Shown here piece after piece: positions 7,398 to 14,459 of a stretch of DNA of 14,762 nt (the first letter of the stretch is position 1; the number at the start of each line of letters is the position of its first letter). The stretch spans positions 1-14,762 of the forward strand of contig PMLF01000175.1 of the NCBI GenBank assembly GCA_003158755.1. The letters are read 5' to 3'. The notes under the pieces are model-generated. The model made no database searches and had not been told where the DNA came from. It saw only the letters and a list, made by a program, of their open reading frames with translations. This DNA comes from Elusimicrobiota bacterium. GTDB lineage: Bacteria > Elusimicrobiota > Elusimicrobia > FEN-1173. Both the position numbers and the translations under genes were made by a program.

Positions 7398-9293
7398 GTG
7401 AAAGACATTCAAGACTATTTTGGGCACTTGATGGACCTGTTGGAGATCGAACGGCAGGCCGAGAAAGAGGAGAACAAGCGGGAGCTGGACCGCTGGCCCG
7501 TCGAACTGCGGGAACAGATGGGCAAGACGGTCACGCGGTTGATCATCGACCGCCAGGACGTGGGCCTGGGCGGCATGCCGCTGTTGGTCGTCTATCGGGT
7601 TCCCGCCGACGAGGAACTGGCGCCGTTCCATAACATGGACGCCGGAGACTTGGTCCGGGTGGCCTTCGCCGACGGCCATCCCTCCGCCGAGGGGACGCTT
7701 TACGAAGTGGACGACTACCGCGCCGTCGTGGCGATGAACGAGCCTCTCCTGGAAACGCCCGTCGGAAAATGCGAGATCGACCTCCTGGGTTCCGACGCCA
7801 CCTATAAGCGAATGCGCCGGGCACTCTCCATCGCCCGGGATTCCTCGGGCCGCCTGGCGGAACTGCGGGACGTGCTGCTCGGCCGGGCCGAGGCGGTTTG
7901 CGGAGCGCCTCCCAATGTGGAGTTTTTCAACGGGGCGCTGAACCATTGGCAGCAGGAGGCGGTCCGCTCCTGCCTTGCCGCCCGGGACGTGGGTGTCGTC
8001 CACGGGCCCCCCGGCACGGGGAAGACGACGGTCTTGGTCGAAGTCATCCGCCACGCCGTGGCCGGCGGGCAAAAAGTCCTGGCCAGCGCCCCCTCCAATG
8101 TGGCCGTCGACAACATGCTGGAAAAGCTGTTGAAAGCCGGGGTGAACGTGATCCGCTTGGGACACCCGGCGCGCACGCTCGAAGATTTGCGACACGCGAC
8201 GCTCCTGGCGCGGTTGGACGAGGATCCGGAGATCGGGGCTGTGCACGAGCGGGATATGGAGCGGGAGCGCTTGTCCTTGAAGCTCCTCCGCTCCCAGCAA
8301 TACGGCGGGATGAGTTCCGAGGAGCAGAAGGGGTTGCGGAAGGAAATCCGCCATTTGTGGAAAGAGGCGCGCGAAATCGAGCGGGACATCAGCCGCCGGC
8401 TCATCCAGGCGGCGGACGTCGTGCTCTCCACCCATGGCGGGATGGGGAAACAGGTGGGAAACACGGTCTTCGACTTAGCGGTCCTGGACGAAGCCAGCCA
8501 ATCGACGGAGCCTCTTTCCTGGATCCCGGTGGTTCACGCCCGGAAGCTGGTCCTGGCGGGAGATCCCCTGCAGTTGCCGCCCACGATCTATTCCGAAGAG
8601 GCGGCTAAAAAGGGACTGGCCGTTACGCTGATGGAGCGGTTGATGCCGGACCTCCCCGACGCGGCCAAAACTCTGCTTCGGGTCCAGTACCGGATGCACA
8701 CGGCGATCATGGGTTTCTCGTCGGAGATGTTCTACGGGGGGAAGCTCGAGGCCCACGAGTCCGTGGCCTCCCACACGGCGAACGAACTGCCCGAGGTCCT
8801 TACGACGCCGCTCAACGCTCGTCCCCTGACCTTCGTGGATACGGCCGGCACGGGTTTCATCGAGGTCTGGAACGAGCTCCTGGACAGCCGCGAGAACGAG
8901 GGCGAGGCGCGGGTCGCCATGAAAATTTGGGAGGATCTGGCCGCAGCCGGGATTCAGATACGGCAGGCGGCCGTCATCACCCCGTACAACGCCCAGGCGA
9001 AGCTCCTCCGGACGATGGCGCCCAAGGGTCTGGAGATCAGCTCCGTCGACGGTTTCCAGGGCCGGGAAAAAGAGGTGATCCTCGTCTCCCTGGTCCGGTC
9101 CAACGAAAAGGGCGAAGTGGGGTTCCTGTCGGACACGCGGCGCATGAATGTGGCCCTGACGCGGGCCCGGCGGTGCCTGGTGGTCATCGGCGATTCGTCC
9201 ACCCTGGGCCGCCACACCTTTTACGAGAAGTTCCTGGCCTACGTGGCCAAAAACGGCGAACACACCAGCGCTTGGGAGTGGTTGAGAAGCTGA
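7398..9293 (+). CDS. Superfamily 1 DNA/RNA helicase of the UPF1/IGHMBP2 (DNA2/NAM7) group
   Basis: The 631-residue protein shows all SF1 motifs in order. They are Walker A VHGPPGTGKTT (201-211, Lys209), motif Ia ASAPSNVAVDN (229-239), Walker B LDEASQ (363-368), motif III GDPLQLPPT (388-396), motif IV QYRMH (430-434), motif V VDGFQGREKEVI (550-561) and motif VI NVALTRARR (584-592). The QYRMH and DGFQGRE forms are typical of the UPF1-like 5'-to-3' helicases. The N-terminal about 170 residues form the beta-barrel (1B/stalk) region of the IGHMBP2 type, and there is no added nuclease or zinc domain. A highly charged insert (about 275-335) lies between Ia and II. Bacterial members are widespread but poorly characterised; a role in nucleic-acid unwinding or RNA processing is the family inference. 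Translation starts at GTG with AAAAGGA upstream. The kinase gene follows after 48 bases, so cotranscription is possible. Confidence 0.93.
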   Translation: MKDIQDYFGHLMDLLEIERQAEKEENKRELDRWPVELREQMGKTVTRLIIDRQDVGLGGMPLLVVYRVPADEELAPFHNMDAGDLVRVAFADGHPSAEGTLYEVDDYRAVVAMNEPLLETPVGKCEIDLLGSDATYKRMRRALSIARDSSGRLAELRDVLLGRAEAVCGAPPNVEFFNGALNHWQQEAVRSCLAARDVGVVHGPPGTGKTTVLVEVIRHAVAGGQKVLASAPSNVAVDNMLEKLLKAGVNVIRLGHPARTLEDLRHATLLARLDEDPEIGAVHERDMERERLSLKLLRSQQYGGMSSEEQKGLRKEIRHLWKEAREIERDISRRLIQAADVVLSTHGGMGKQVGNTVFDLAVLDEASQSTEPLSWIPVVHARKLVLAGDPLQLPPTIYSEEAAKKGLAVTLMERLMPDLPDAAKTLLRVQYRMHTAIMGFSSEMFYGGKLEAHESVASHTANELPEVLTTPLNARPLTFVDTAGTGFIEVWNELLDSRENEGEARVAMKIWEDLAAAGIQIRQAAVITPYNAQAKLLRTMAPKGLEISSVDGFQGREKEVILVSLVRSNEKGEVGFLSDTRRMNVALTRARRCLVVIGDSSTLGRHTFYEKFLAYVAKNGEHTSAWEWLRS

Positions 9294-9326
9294 TTTTCGC
9301 GGGTGGCGGCGGGAAAAATGGGCGTA

Positions 9327-9332
9327 TATACT
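9327..9332 (+). promoter_or_regulatory. Candidate -10 box immediately before the histidine kinase start
   Basis: TATACT matches TATAAT at five of six positions and ends 9 bases before the kinase ATG, in a 48-base spacer that has no Shine-Dalgarno. Transcription from it would begin at or within a few bases of the ATG, suggesting a leaderless message. No good -35 is visible 16-18 bases upstream. Confidence 0.35.
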
Positions 9333-9341
9333 TAATCGGCT

Positions 9342-10754
9342 ATGAAGATCCGGACGAAGTTCGGCCTCTTTTCGGGCGGCGTGGTCATGGTCACGGTGGC
9401 CATACTGGCCACGGTGGCCTTTATCCTTCAGCGCCGCCTCATCGAATCCAACATGGCCGACATCCGGCGCGTCCAATCGGCGGGGTTCGCCGCGGTCTGC
9501 CGCCAGGCCATCACCACCGACAACGAGCTCTTCATGATCAACTTCGCGAAGCTCCTCATGGAGTCTCCCGGCATTTCCTACGCCTATTACGTCGACGGGG
9601 ACGGTCGCATCCGCGTCCACACGGACAAAAAATATTTCTACAAGACCATGGACGAGTGGAAAGCGGGACGGCCCGGCGGCGTGATCGAGACGGCGCACCC
9701 GGTTCAAGTCGGCGGTTCTCCGGCGGGGACGGCCGTCATCGGGTTCACCGAGGAATACGCCCGGGGAATCTTGGAACAGGCCTTGGCCCGGACGATGTCC
9801 CACGTGGCTTTGACGGCCGGTTTGGTGGCGTTGGCGGTGCTGCCGGCGGCGCTCCTCTTCGCGGTGGTCCTCACCCGACCGGTGCGGATCCTTGCCAAAG
9901 GATCGGAGGCCGTGGGGAAAGGGGACTTCACCGTCCAGGTGGAAGTCAACAGCAAGGACGAGCTGGGCGACCTGGCTCTCCGGTTCAACGACATGACGCG
10001 CCAATTAGCCATTCTCGACGAACTAAAGGACGAATTCATTTCGTCCGTCTCCCACGACCTGCGCAGTCCCATGTCGGCCGTCAAAATGTACACCCAATAC
10101 ATGCTCTTCGAGGACCCGGACCGCGACAAGATCCTGCCCCAGCACCGGGGGTTCCTGCTCACCATCATGGAGAGCGCCACGCGGCTGGGCGTCTTCGTCA
10201 CCAACATGCTGGACGCGGCCAAGATCAAGGCCGGGCGGGCCGAGTACCACGTCCAACCCATGGACGCCGGCGCTTCCGTGAAAAACGTCCGGGGACTCTT
10301 CGGCATTTTGGCCGAGAAAAAGAGCGTCACCCTCACCGAGGAAGTGCCCCCCGATCTGCCGAAGGCCATGGCCGATCCCGAGCGGCTGGACCACGTGGTG
10401 GCCAACCTCGTCTCCAATTCCCTCAAGTTCACCCCGGCGGGAGGCCAAATCGTCGTCGGGGCCCGCGCCGAGAACGGGAAGATCGTCCTTTGGGTCGGGG
10501 ACACGGGCAAGGGGATTTCGCCCGAGAATCTAGGGAAACTTTTTCGGCGGTTCGGCCAAGTGGATGTGGCCGACCAACGCGCCAAGCGCGTCACCGGCAC
10601 GGGGTTGGGCCTCTACATCGTCAAGCAGACGGTCGAAGGCATGGGGGGAAGGATCGACGTCACTTCGGAACTCGGCAAGGGAAGCTGCTTCGCCGTCACC
10701 CTAGCCGCCGCGCCCCCCGGCGCGACGGTCCCGCCGGCGGGTCTCCATGATTAA
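9342..10754 (+). CDS. Membrane sensor histidine kinase (Cache-like sensor, HAMP, HisKA, HATPase)
   Basis: The 470-residue kinase has a first membrane segment (about 8-29) and an extracytoplasmic sensor region (about 31-152). That region contains ISYAYYVDGDGRIRVHTD (78-95), reminiscent of single-Cache domains that bind small ligands. A second membrane segment (about 155-177) leads into a HAMP linker (about 178-230, with KDELGDLALRFNDM). The HisKA domain carries the phospho-acceptor His238 in SVSHDLRSPMSAVK. The ATPase domain has the N box ANLVSNSLKFT (354-364), G1 GDTGKGIS (386-393), F box FRRFGQ and G2 GTGLGLYIVK (419-428), all intact. It should autophosphorylate and pass phosphate to one or both receivers encoded next; its stop overlaps the first receiver's start by 8 bases. 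The stimulus cannot be predicted. No Shine-Dalgarno precedes the ATG. Confidence 0.95.
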   Translation: MKIRTKFGLFSGGVVMVTVAILATVAFILQRRLIESNMADIRRVQSAGFAAVCRQAITTDNELFMINFAKLLMESPGISYAYYVDGDGRIRVHTDKKYFYKTMDEWKAGRPGGVIETAHPVQVGGSPAGTAVIGFTEEYARGILEQALARTMSHVALTAGLVALAVLPAALLFAVVLTRPVRILAKGSEAVGKGDFTVQVEVNSKDELGDLALRFNDMTRQLAILDELKDEFISSVSHDLRSPMSAVKMYTQYMLFEDPDRDKILPQHRGFLLTIMESATRLGVFVTNMLDAAKIKAGRAEYHVQPMDAGASVKNVRGLFGILAEKKSVTLTEEVPPDLPKAMADPERLDHVVANLVSNSLKFTPAGGQIVVGARAENGKIVLWVGDTGKGISPENLGKLFRRFGQVDVADQRAKRVTGTGLGLYIVKQTVEGMGGRIDVTSELGKGSCFAVTLAAAPPGATVPPAGLHD

Positions 10755-11118
10755 GGTCATGGTGGTCGACGACGAATACGCTTTTGCCGACTACGCGAAG
10801 CTCATTTTGGAATCCATGGGATATTCGGCCGTCGTCTGTCTGGTCGCCGAACGGGCGGTGGAGATGGCCGTCGTGCACCGGCCGGACCTTATCATCACCG
10901 ACCTCAACATGGACCTGGACGGGCTGGAACTCATCGACCGGCTCAAGGCCCGCGCGGAGACGAAGGACATCCCCATCCTCCTCGCTTCTTCCAGCACCGA
11001 TCGATCCGACCGCTCCGAGGCGTTGCGCCGGGGAGCCATGTATTCCATCGTGAAGCCCCTGCAGAAGGATATTTTGAAGATATTGATCGAAAAGATCGTT
11101 CCGAAGCCGGCGCAGTAG
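10747..11118 (+). CDS. Receiver-only (CheY-like) response regulator, first of a tandem pair
   Basis: The 123-residue protein is a lone receiver domain with no output module. The acidic pocket is Asp8-Asp9, the phospho-acceptor is Asp52 in LIITDLNM, the conserved switch Ser is 81 in LLASSS, and the invariant Lys is 103 in IVKP. Two features are unusual. The proline that normally follows the DxxM stretch is replaced (NMDLDGLEL). The aromatic switch residue is four, not three, positions before the Lys (MYSIVKP). It overlaps the kinase gene by 8 bases, so it is the natural partner of that kinase. Possible roles are control by protein contact, a phosphate sink, or an intermediate in a relay. It is a clear paralogue of the next gene. 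Confidence 0.95.
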   Translation: MIKVMVVDDEYAFADYAKLILESMGYSAVVCLVAERAVEMAVVHRPDLIITDLNMDLDGLELIDRLKARAETKDIPILLASSSTDRSDRSEALRRGAMYSIVKPLQKDILKILIEKIVPKPAQ

Positions 11119-11127
11119 ACTGTTGTC

Positions 11128-11133
11128 AGGAGG
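11128..11133 (+). promoter_or_regulatory. Ribosome binding site that fixes the start of the second receiver
   Basis: A perfect AGGAGG lies 7 bases before the ATG at 11141. It falls downstream of the in-frame TTG at 11123, so the TTG is not the start. Confidence 0.85.
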
Positions 11134-11140
11134 ATTCCCC

Positions 11141-11515
11141 ATGGCCCGGATACTAGTGATCGACGACGAGCCCGCCTTCGCGGATTTCGCGAAGATATTA
11201 TTGGAAACCATGGGACATTCCGTCGTCCTCTGCATGGAGTCGAAAAACGCCTTCGAGACCGCCCTCCAGTGCAAGCCGGACCTGGTGATCACGGACATGA
11301 ACATGCCGGACGCCGACGGCCTGGAACTTATCGCCCAGTTCAAGAAAGATCCCCGGCTCGCCGCCTTGCCCATTTTCCTCGCCTCCGCCAGCACCGACGA
11401 CAGGCACCGGGCCCTCGCCCTCCGCGCGGGCGCGATCTACTCCATCGTGAAACCCCTTCAAAAAGACATCTTGAAGGCCTTGATCGAAAAATTGGTCCCT
11501 CCGACCGGAGGCTGA
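11141..11515 (+). CDS. Receiver-only (CheY-like) response regulator, second of a tandem pair
   Basis: The 124-residue protein, counted from the ATG preceded by AGGAGG, is again a single receiver domain. It has Asp8-Asp9, phospho-acceptor Asp52 in LVITDMNMP, switch Ser82 and Lys104 in IVKP. Here the DxxMP proline is kept, unlike in the first receiver. The two paralogues share an almost identical C-terminal stretch (YSIVKPLQKDILK, then LIEK and VP) and the opening VxVxDDExAFADxAKxxLExMG, so they arose by tandem duplication and kept the same helix 5 surface. They differ most in helix 2 and helix 3 to 4. It follows the first receiver by 22 bases and precedes the YyaL-like gene by 9. The division of labour, such as one output and one phosphate sink, is unknown. 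Confidence 0.95.
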   Translation: MARILVIDDEPAFADFAKILLETMGHSVVLCMESKNAFETALQCKPDLVITDMNMPDADGLELIAQFKKDPRLAALPIFLASASTDDRHRALALRAGAIYSIVKPLQKDILKALIEKLVPPTGG

Positions 11516-11524
11516 ACGCCTTCC

Positions 11525-13672
11525 ATGATGCCTACCGCTGTTCCCAACCGCCTGATCCGAGAAAAAAGCCCTTACCTGTTGCAGCACGCCCACAATCCCG
11601 TGGACTGGTATCCGTGGGGTCCCGAGGCGTTTGAGAAAGCCCGGAAGGAGGACAAGCCCCTCCTCGTCTCCATCGGCTACGCCGCGTGCCATTGGTGCCA
11701 CGTGATGGAGCGGGAATCTTTCGAAGATCCGGCCGTCGCCGCTTTGATGAACGATACCTTCATCTGCGTCAAAGTGGACCGGGAAGAGCGTCCGGACGTG
11801 GACAAATTTTGCATGACAGCGGTCCAGGCGATGACGGGCGGCGGCGGATGGCCGCTGAACGCTTTCCTGACCCCCGACGGAGAGCCGTTCCTGGGGGGCA
11901 CGTATTTTCCGCCGGAAGACCGCCGGGGACAGATGAGCTGGCCTTCCGTCGTCCGCCGGATCGGCGAGCTGTGGCGCGATCCCGCTTCCCGGACGGAACT
12001 GATGGACCAAGGTCGGGGCTTGAAGGAACGGTTGGCGCGGGTTTTTTCCGGAAACCCAAGGGAAGAGGCGGGATCCCTTCCTTCTACGAACGACGTTTTG
12101 TCCGCCGCCATCGACGCCTACCGGCTAGCTTTCGACCCCGTCCACGGGGGATTTTCTCCCGCCCCGAAGTTCCCGATGCCGACCGAAGGGCATTTCCTTT
12201 TACGCGCCTGGTCTTTCGCCCGGAACGATGCCGGTATCCAGGAGGCCGTGACGGAAGGCCGGACCATGGTCTTCGAAACTCTTCGGCATATGACCGGGGG
12301 TGGCCTTTACGACGCGCTGGGCGGCGGTTTCTCCCGGTATTCCACCGACGAGCGGTGGCACGTTCCCCATTTCGAGAAGATGCTCTACGACAACGCCCAG
12401 CTGGCGGCCCTCTTCATCGATGCTTTTCAATCGTCCGGGGACGAATCCTTCGCCCGGACGGCGCGGGTGACGTTGGATTACCTCCTCCGTGACCTGGCCT
12501 CCCCCGACGGAGGTTTTTACTCCTCGGAAGATGCGGACAGCCGCCCTTCCCCCGAGGCCGCCGAGTCGAAGGAGGGGGCCTTCTACGTTTGGACAAAAAC
12601 GGAGATCGATCGGGCCCTGGGCCCCGCCGCGCCCCTTTTCGAGGAAGCCTACGGAGTGGAAGAAGGCGGAAACGTATCCATCGGCGAACTGAAAGGAACC
12701 AATGTCCTTTTCCGCGCTCGGACGAACGACGCGTTGTCCGCCCGGTACGGCGTACCGTCGGAAAAAGTCGAAGGGATGCTCGAACAAGCTCGGCGGAGCC
12801 TTTTCGAGGTCCGCGCCCGGCGCCCCCGGCCCGCCCTCGACGACAAGGCAATCGCGGGATGGAACGGTTTGGCGATCTCGGCCCTCTCCCGGGCGGCCGG
12901 GGCGTTGGAGGAGCCTCGATACCGCGAGGCGGCTGTTCTCGCCGCTGAATTTATTCGGAGCCGTCTTTTCTCGGATGAACGGTTCTACCGTCGGTGGCGA
13001 GACGGAGAGGCCGCCGTTCCGGCCATGGCGGATGATCACGCTTTCTTGGCCCTGGGACTCATCGACCTCTATGAGACGACGGGGGACATCCAATGGCTGC
13101 AATGGGCGCGGACCCTCGCCGACCGATTCCTGGCCCGGTTCTTTGATCCCTCCACGGGAGCGGTTCTTATGACCGAAGAAGGGAGCGACCCGCGTCTGGC
13201 CGTCCGCCCGACCGACGACGGCGACGGCGTGGAACCCTCGGCCGCCTCCGCCGGGGCCATGGCGTTATTGAAGCTGGCCGTCCTTTTCGACCACGCGCCT
13301 TATCGGGACGCCGCCGAAAAAATCCTAGCCTCGAATAGGGATTCATTCGCGGAGGAACCCCGCCGGTTTCCCTTCCTGCTTTCGGCCTTTCTCTTTTCAG
13401 CCCGGGAGCCGATGCAGATCGTCGTCGCCGGGGACCCCTCCGATCCTCGAACGAAAGACCTTTGGCGGCAGGTGAACCGGCGGTTCCTTCCGTTCGCCGT
13501 CCTGATGGCGGCCGACCTCGGCGCCGGCCAGGCGGCGCTGGCTGAACGCCTCCCCTTTTTGAAGAGCGCGGTTCCGTTGAACGGTCGTCCGGCCGTTTAC
13601 GTGTGCCGGGCGTTCGTCTGCCGCCGTCCCACGAGCGATCCGGAGGAACTTGGGGGCTTATTGGATGAATAG
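11525..13672 (+). CDS. YyaL/SPATA20-type thioredoxin-domain protein (DUF255 family)
   Basis: The 715-residue product begins with the highly conserved family block NRLIREKSPYLLQHAHNPVDWYPW (8-31). The thioredoxin-like motif ACHWCHVM follows (54-61, Cys55 and Cys58), then ESFEDPAVAALMN, FICVKVDREERPDVD and GGWPLNAFLTPDGEPFLGGTYFP (108-129). The C-terminal two thirds have the alpha/alpha-barrel repeats of this family, with GGGFSRYSTDERWHVPHFEKMLYDNAQL (about 266-293), SSEDADS and DDKAIAGWNGL. Length is typical (about 680-750). The N-terminal domain is thioredoxin-like and the rest resembles six-hairpin glycosidases; the true reaction is unknown, and catalysis should not be assumed. No signal peptide is seen, so it is cytosolic. 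A GGAGG lies 13 bases upstream, and a second ATG at 11528 is also possible. Its place right behind the receivers suggests joint expression. Confidence 0.92.
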   Translation: MMPTAVPNRLIREKSPYLLQHAHNPVDWYPWGPEAFEKARKEDKPLLVSIGYAACHWCHVMERESFEDPAVAALMNDTFICVKVDREERPDVDKFCMTAVQAMTGGGGWPLNAFLTPDGEPFLGGTYFPPEDRRGQMSWPSVVRRIGELWRDPASRTELMDQGRGLKERLARVFSGNPREEAGSLPSTNDVLSAAIDAYRLAFDPVHGGFSPAPKFPMPTEGHFLLRAWSFARNDAGIQEAVTEGRTMVFETLRHMTGGGLYDALGGGFSRYSTDERWHVPHFEKMLYDNAQLAALFIDAFQSSGDESFARTARVTLDYLLRDLASPDGGFYSSEDADSRPSPEAAESKEGAFYVWTKTEIDRALGPAAPLFEEAYGVEEGGNVSIGELKGTNVLFRARTNDALSARYGVPSEKVEGMLEQARRSLFEVRARRPRPALDDKAIAGWNGLAISALSRAAGALEEPRYREAAVLAAEFIRSRLFSDERFYRRWRDGEAAVPAMADDHAFLALGLIDLYETTGDIQWLQWARTLADRFLARFFDPSTGAVLMTEEGSDPRLAVRPTDDGDGVEPSAASAGAMALLKLAVLFDHAPYRDAAEKILASNRDSFAEEPRRFPFLLSAFLFSAREPMQIVVAGDPSDPRTKDLWRQVNRRFLPFAVLMAADLGAGQAALAERLPFLKSAVPLNGRPAVYVCRAFVCRRPTSDPEELGGLLDE

Positions 13673-14375
13673 GGAAAAGCGTCATTCTCCGGTCAAGGCG
13701 TTTAGGAAATCCTCGACGGAGTTGGCCCGCCTCTTTCTGGCTCGGGATGTCGTGGAATGTCCCGATTGCGGAGAACCCGAGCCCTTCCTGGGAATATTTC
13801 TGCGATTGGGCCGGGGGGGCGACGTACGTTTATGGCGTTTGGAATGGGTCACCCACGCCCCGGCCGCATTCGCGCGGTGGGTGTTTAAATTCTGCGGTTT
13901 CTGGCGTCGGGCCGGGGAATATTACGTCAATCACTGTTCGTGCTGCGGAACGCCTCTGGCCGATCCTCTGGGTTTCCGGTCCGACGGCCGGGCGGCGGAC
14001 GGTTGGTTGTGCGACGCCGGGATCGACGTGGCCGTCTCCTCCGGGAGGTCGTTGGCCGTGGCCGGTTTTTCTCCCGGCGCGGCGGTCCTGCCGGACGGCC
14101 ACGGTTTGTGGGAGGAAGCCTTGCGCCTCACGTCGAAAGATTTTCGCCGCCTTTTCCGGGAGATCCCCCGCTTCCTGGGCGAAGAGGAGGGGGGAATTCG
14201 CTTGGTTTTGATGCCCTCCGCGCCGCCTCACCGTTGGCGGCTGGTGGAACGGGCCGAACGGGGCCGTCGGCCCGCCGTGGACGAGTCCTTTTTCGCTTTT
14301 CCCCGTGCCAAGGAAGCCGCCCGAGTCCGGTTCGGCGTCCTTTCCGCGTCTTGGCGGGCCGACTCCGGCCGTTGA
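13665..14375 (+). CDS. Unrecognised 236-residue protein with two CxxC pairs (probable zinc site)
   Basis: I do not recognise the family. The protein, read from the ATG at 13665, has CPDCG (Cys32, Cys35) and CSCCG (Cys91, Cys93, Cys94), plus an isolated Cys77. Two CxxC pairs about 55 residues apart look like a four-cysteine zinc ribbon, closed around a Trp- and Arg-rich hydrophobic segment. No membrane segment or signal is evident. The C-terminal half (about 120-236) is rich in Arg, Glu and Gly with no motif I can name. The start overlaps the YyaL-like stop by 8 bases, so it is translationally coupled and part of the same operon. A TTG at 13650 would add 5 residues but is poorly placed relative to GGAGG at 13642. 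Its last codon overlaps the promoter of the following gene. Confidence 0.75.
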   Translation: MNREKRHSPVKAFRKSSTELARLFLARDVVECPDCGEPEPFLGIFLRLGRGGDVRLWRLEWVTHAPAAFARWVFKFCGFWRRAGEYYVNHCSCCGTPLADPLGFRSDGRAADGWLCDAGIDVAVSSGRSLAVAGFSPGAAVLPDGHGLWEEALRLTSKDFRRLFREIPRFLGEEEGGIRLVLMPSAPPHRWRLVERAERGRRPAVDESFFAFPRAKEAARVRFGVLSASWRADSGR

Positions 14376-14400
14376 CGCTCCCGCCCCCGTCTGGTAGAAT
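14372..14400 (+). promoter_or_regulatory. Strong sigma-70-type promoter of the pyruvate phosphate dikinase gene
   Basis: TTGACG (14372-14377) and TAGAAT (14395-14400) each match consensus at five of six positions and are separated by exactly 17 bases. The -10 box also has an upstream TGG (extended -10). The -35 box overlaps the TGA stop codon of the preceding gene. A start near 14407 would give a leader of about 53 bases that contains AAAGGAG (14443-14449), 10 bases before the ATG. Confidence 0.75.
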
Positions 14401-14459
14401 CGATTTTGTTTTCCTCTGCATCCCCCCTGCAACCAAGACGCAAAAGGAGCTTCATCACC

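Noticed and set aside
8475..10750. Long open frames on both strands spanning the helicase-kinase junction (607 codons plus, 509 codons minus)
   Set aside because: The correct frames carry every SF1 and histidine-kinase motif; these alternatives are Gly/Arg/His-rich and motif-free.
11123..11140. TTG at 11123 as the start of the second receiver
   Set aside because: The perfect AGGAGG at 11128-11133 lies after it and is correctly spaced for the ATG at 11141; the receiver fold also begins with ARILVIDD.
13650..13664. TTG at 13650 as the start of the CxxC protein
   Set aside because: It is only 3 bases from the GGAGG, too close for efficient initiation, and the ATG at 13665 gives the usual short overlap with the previous stop.
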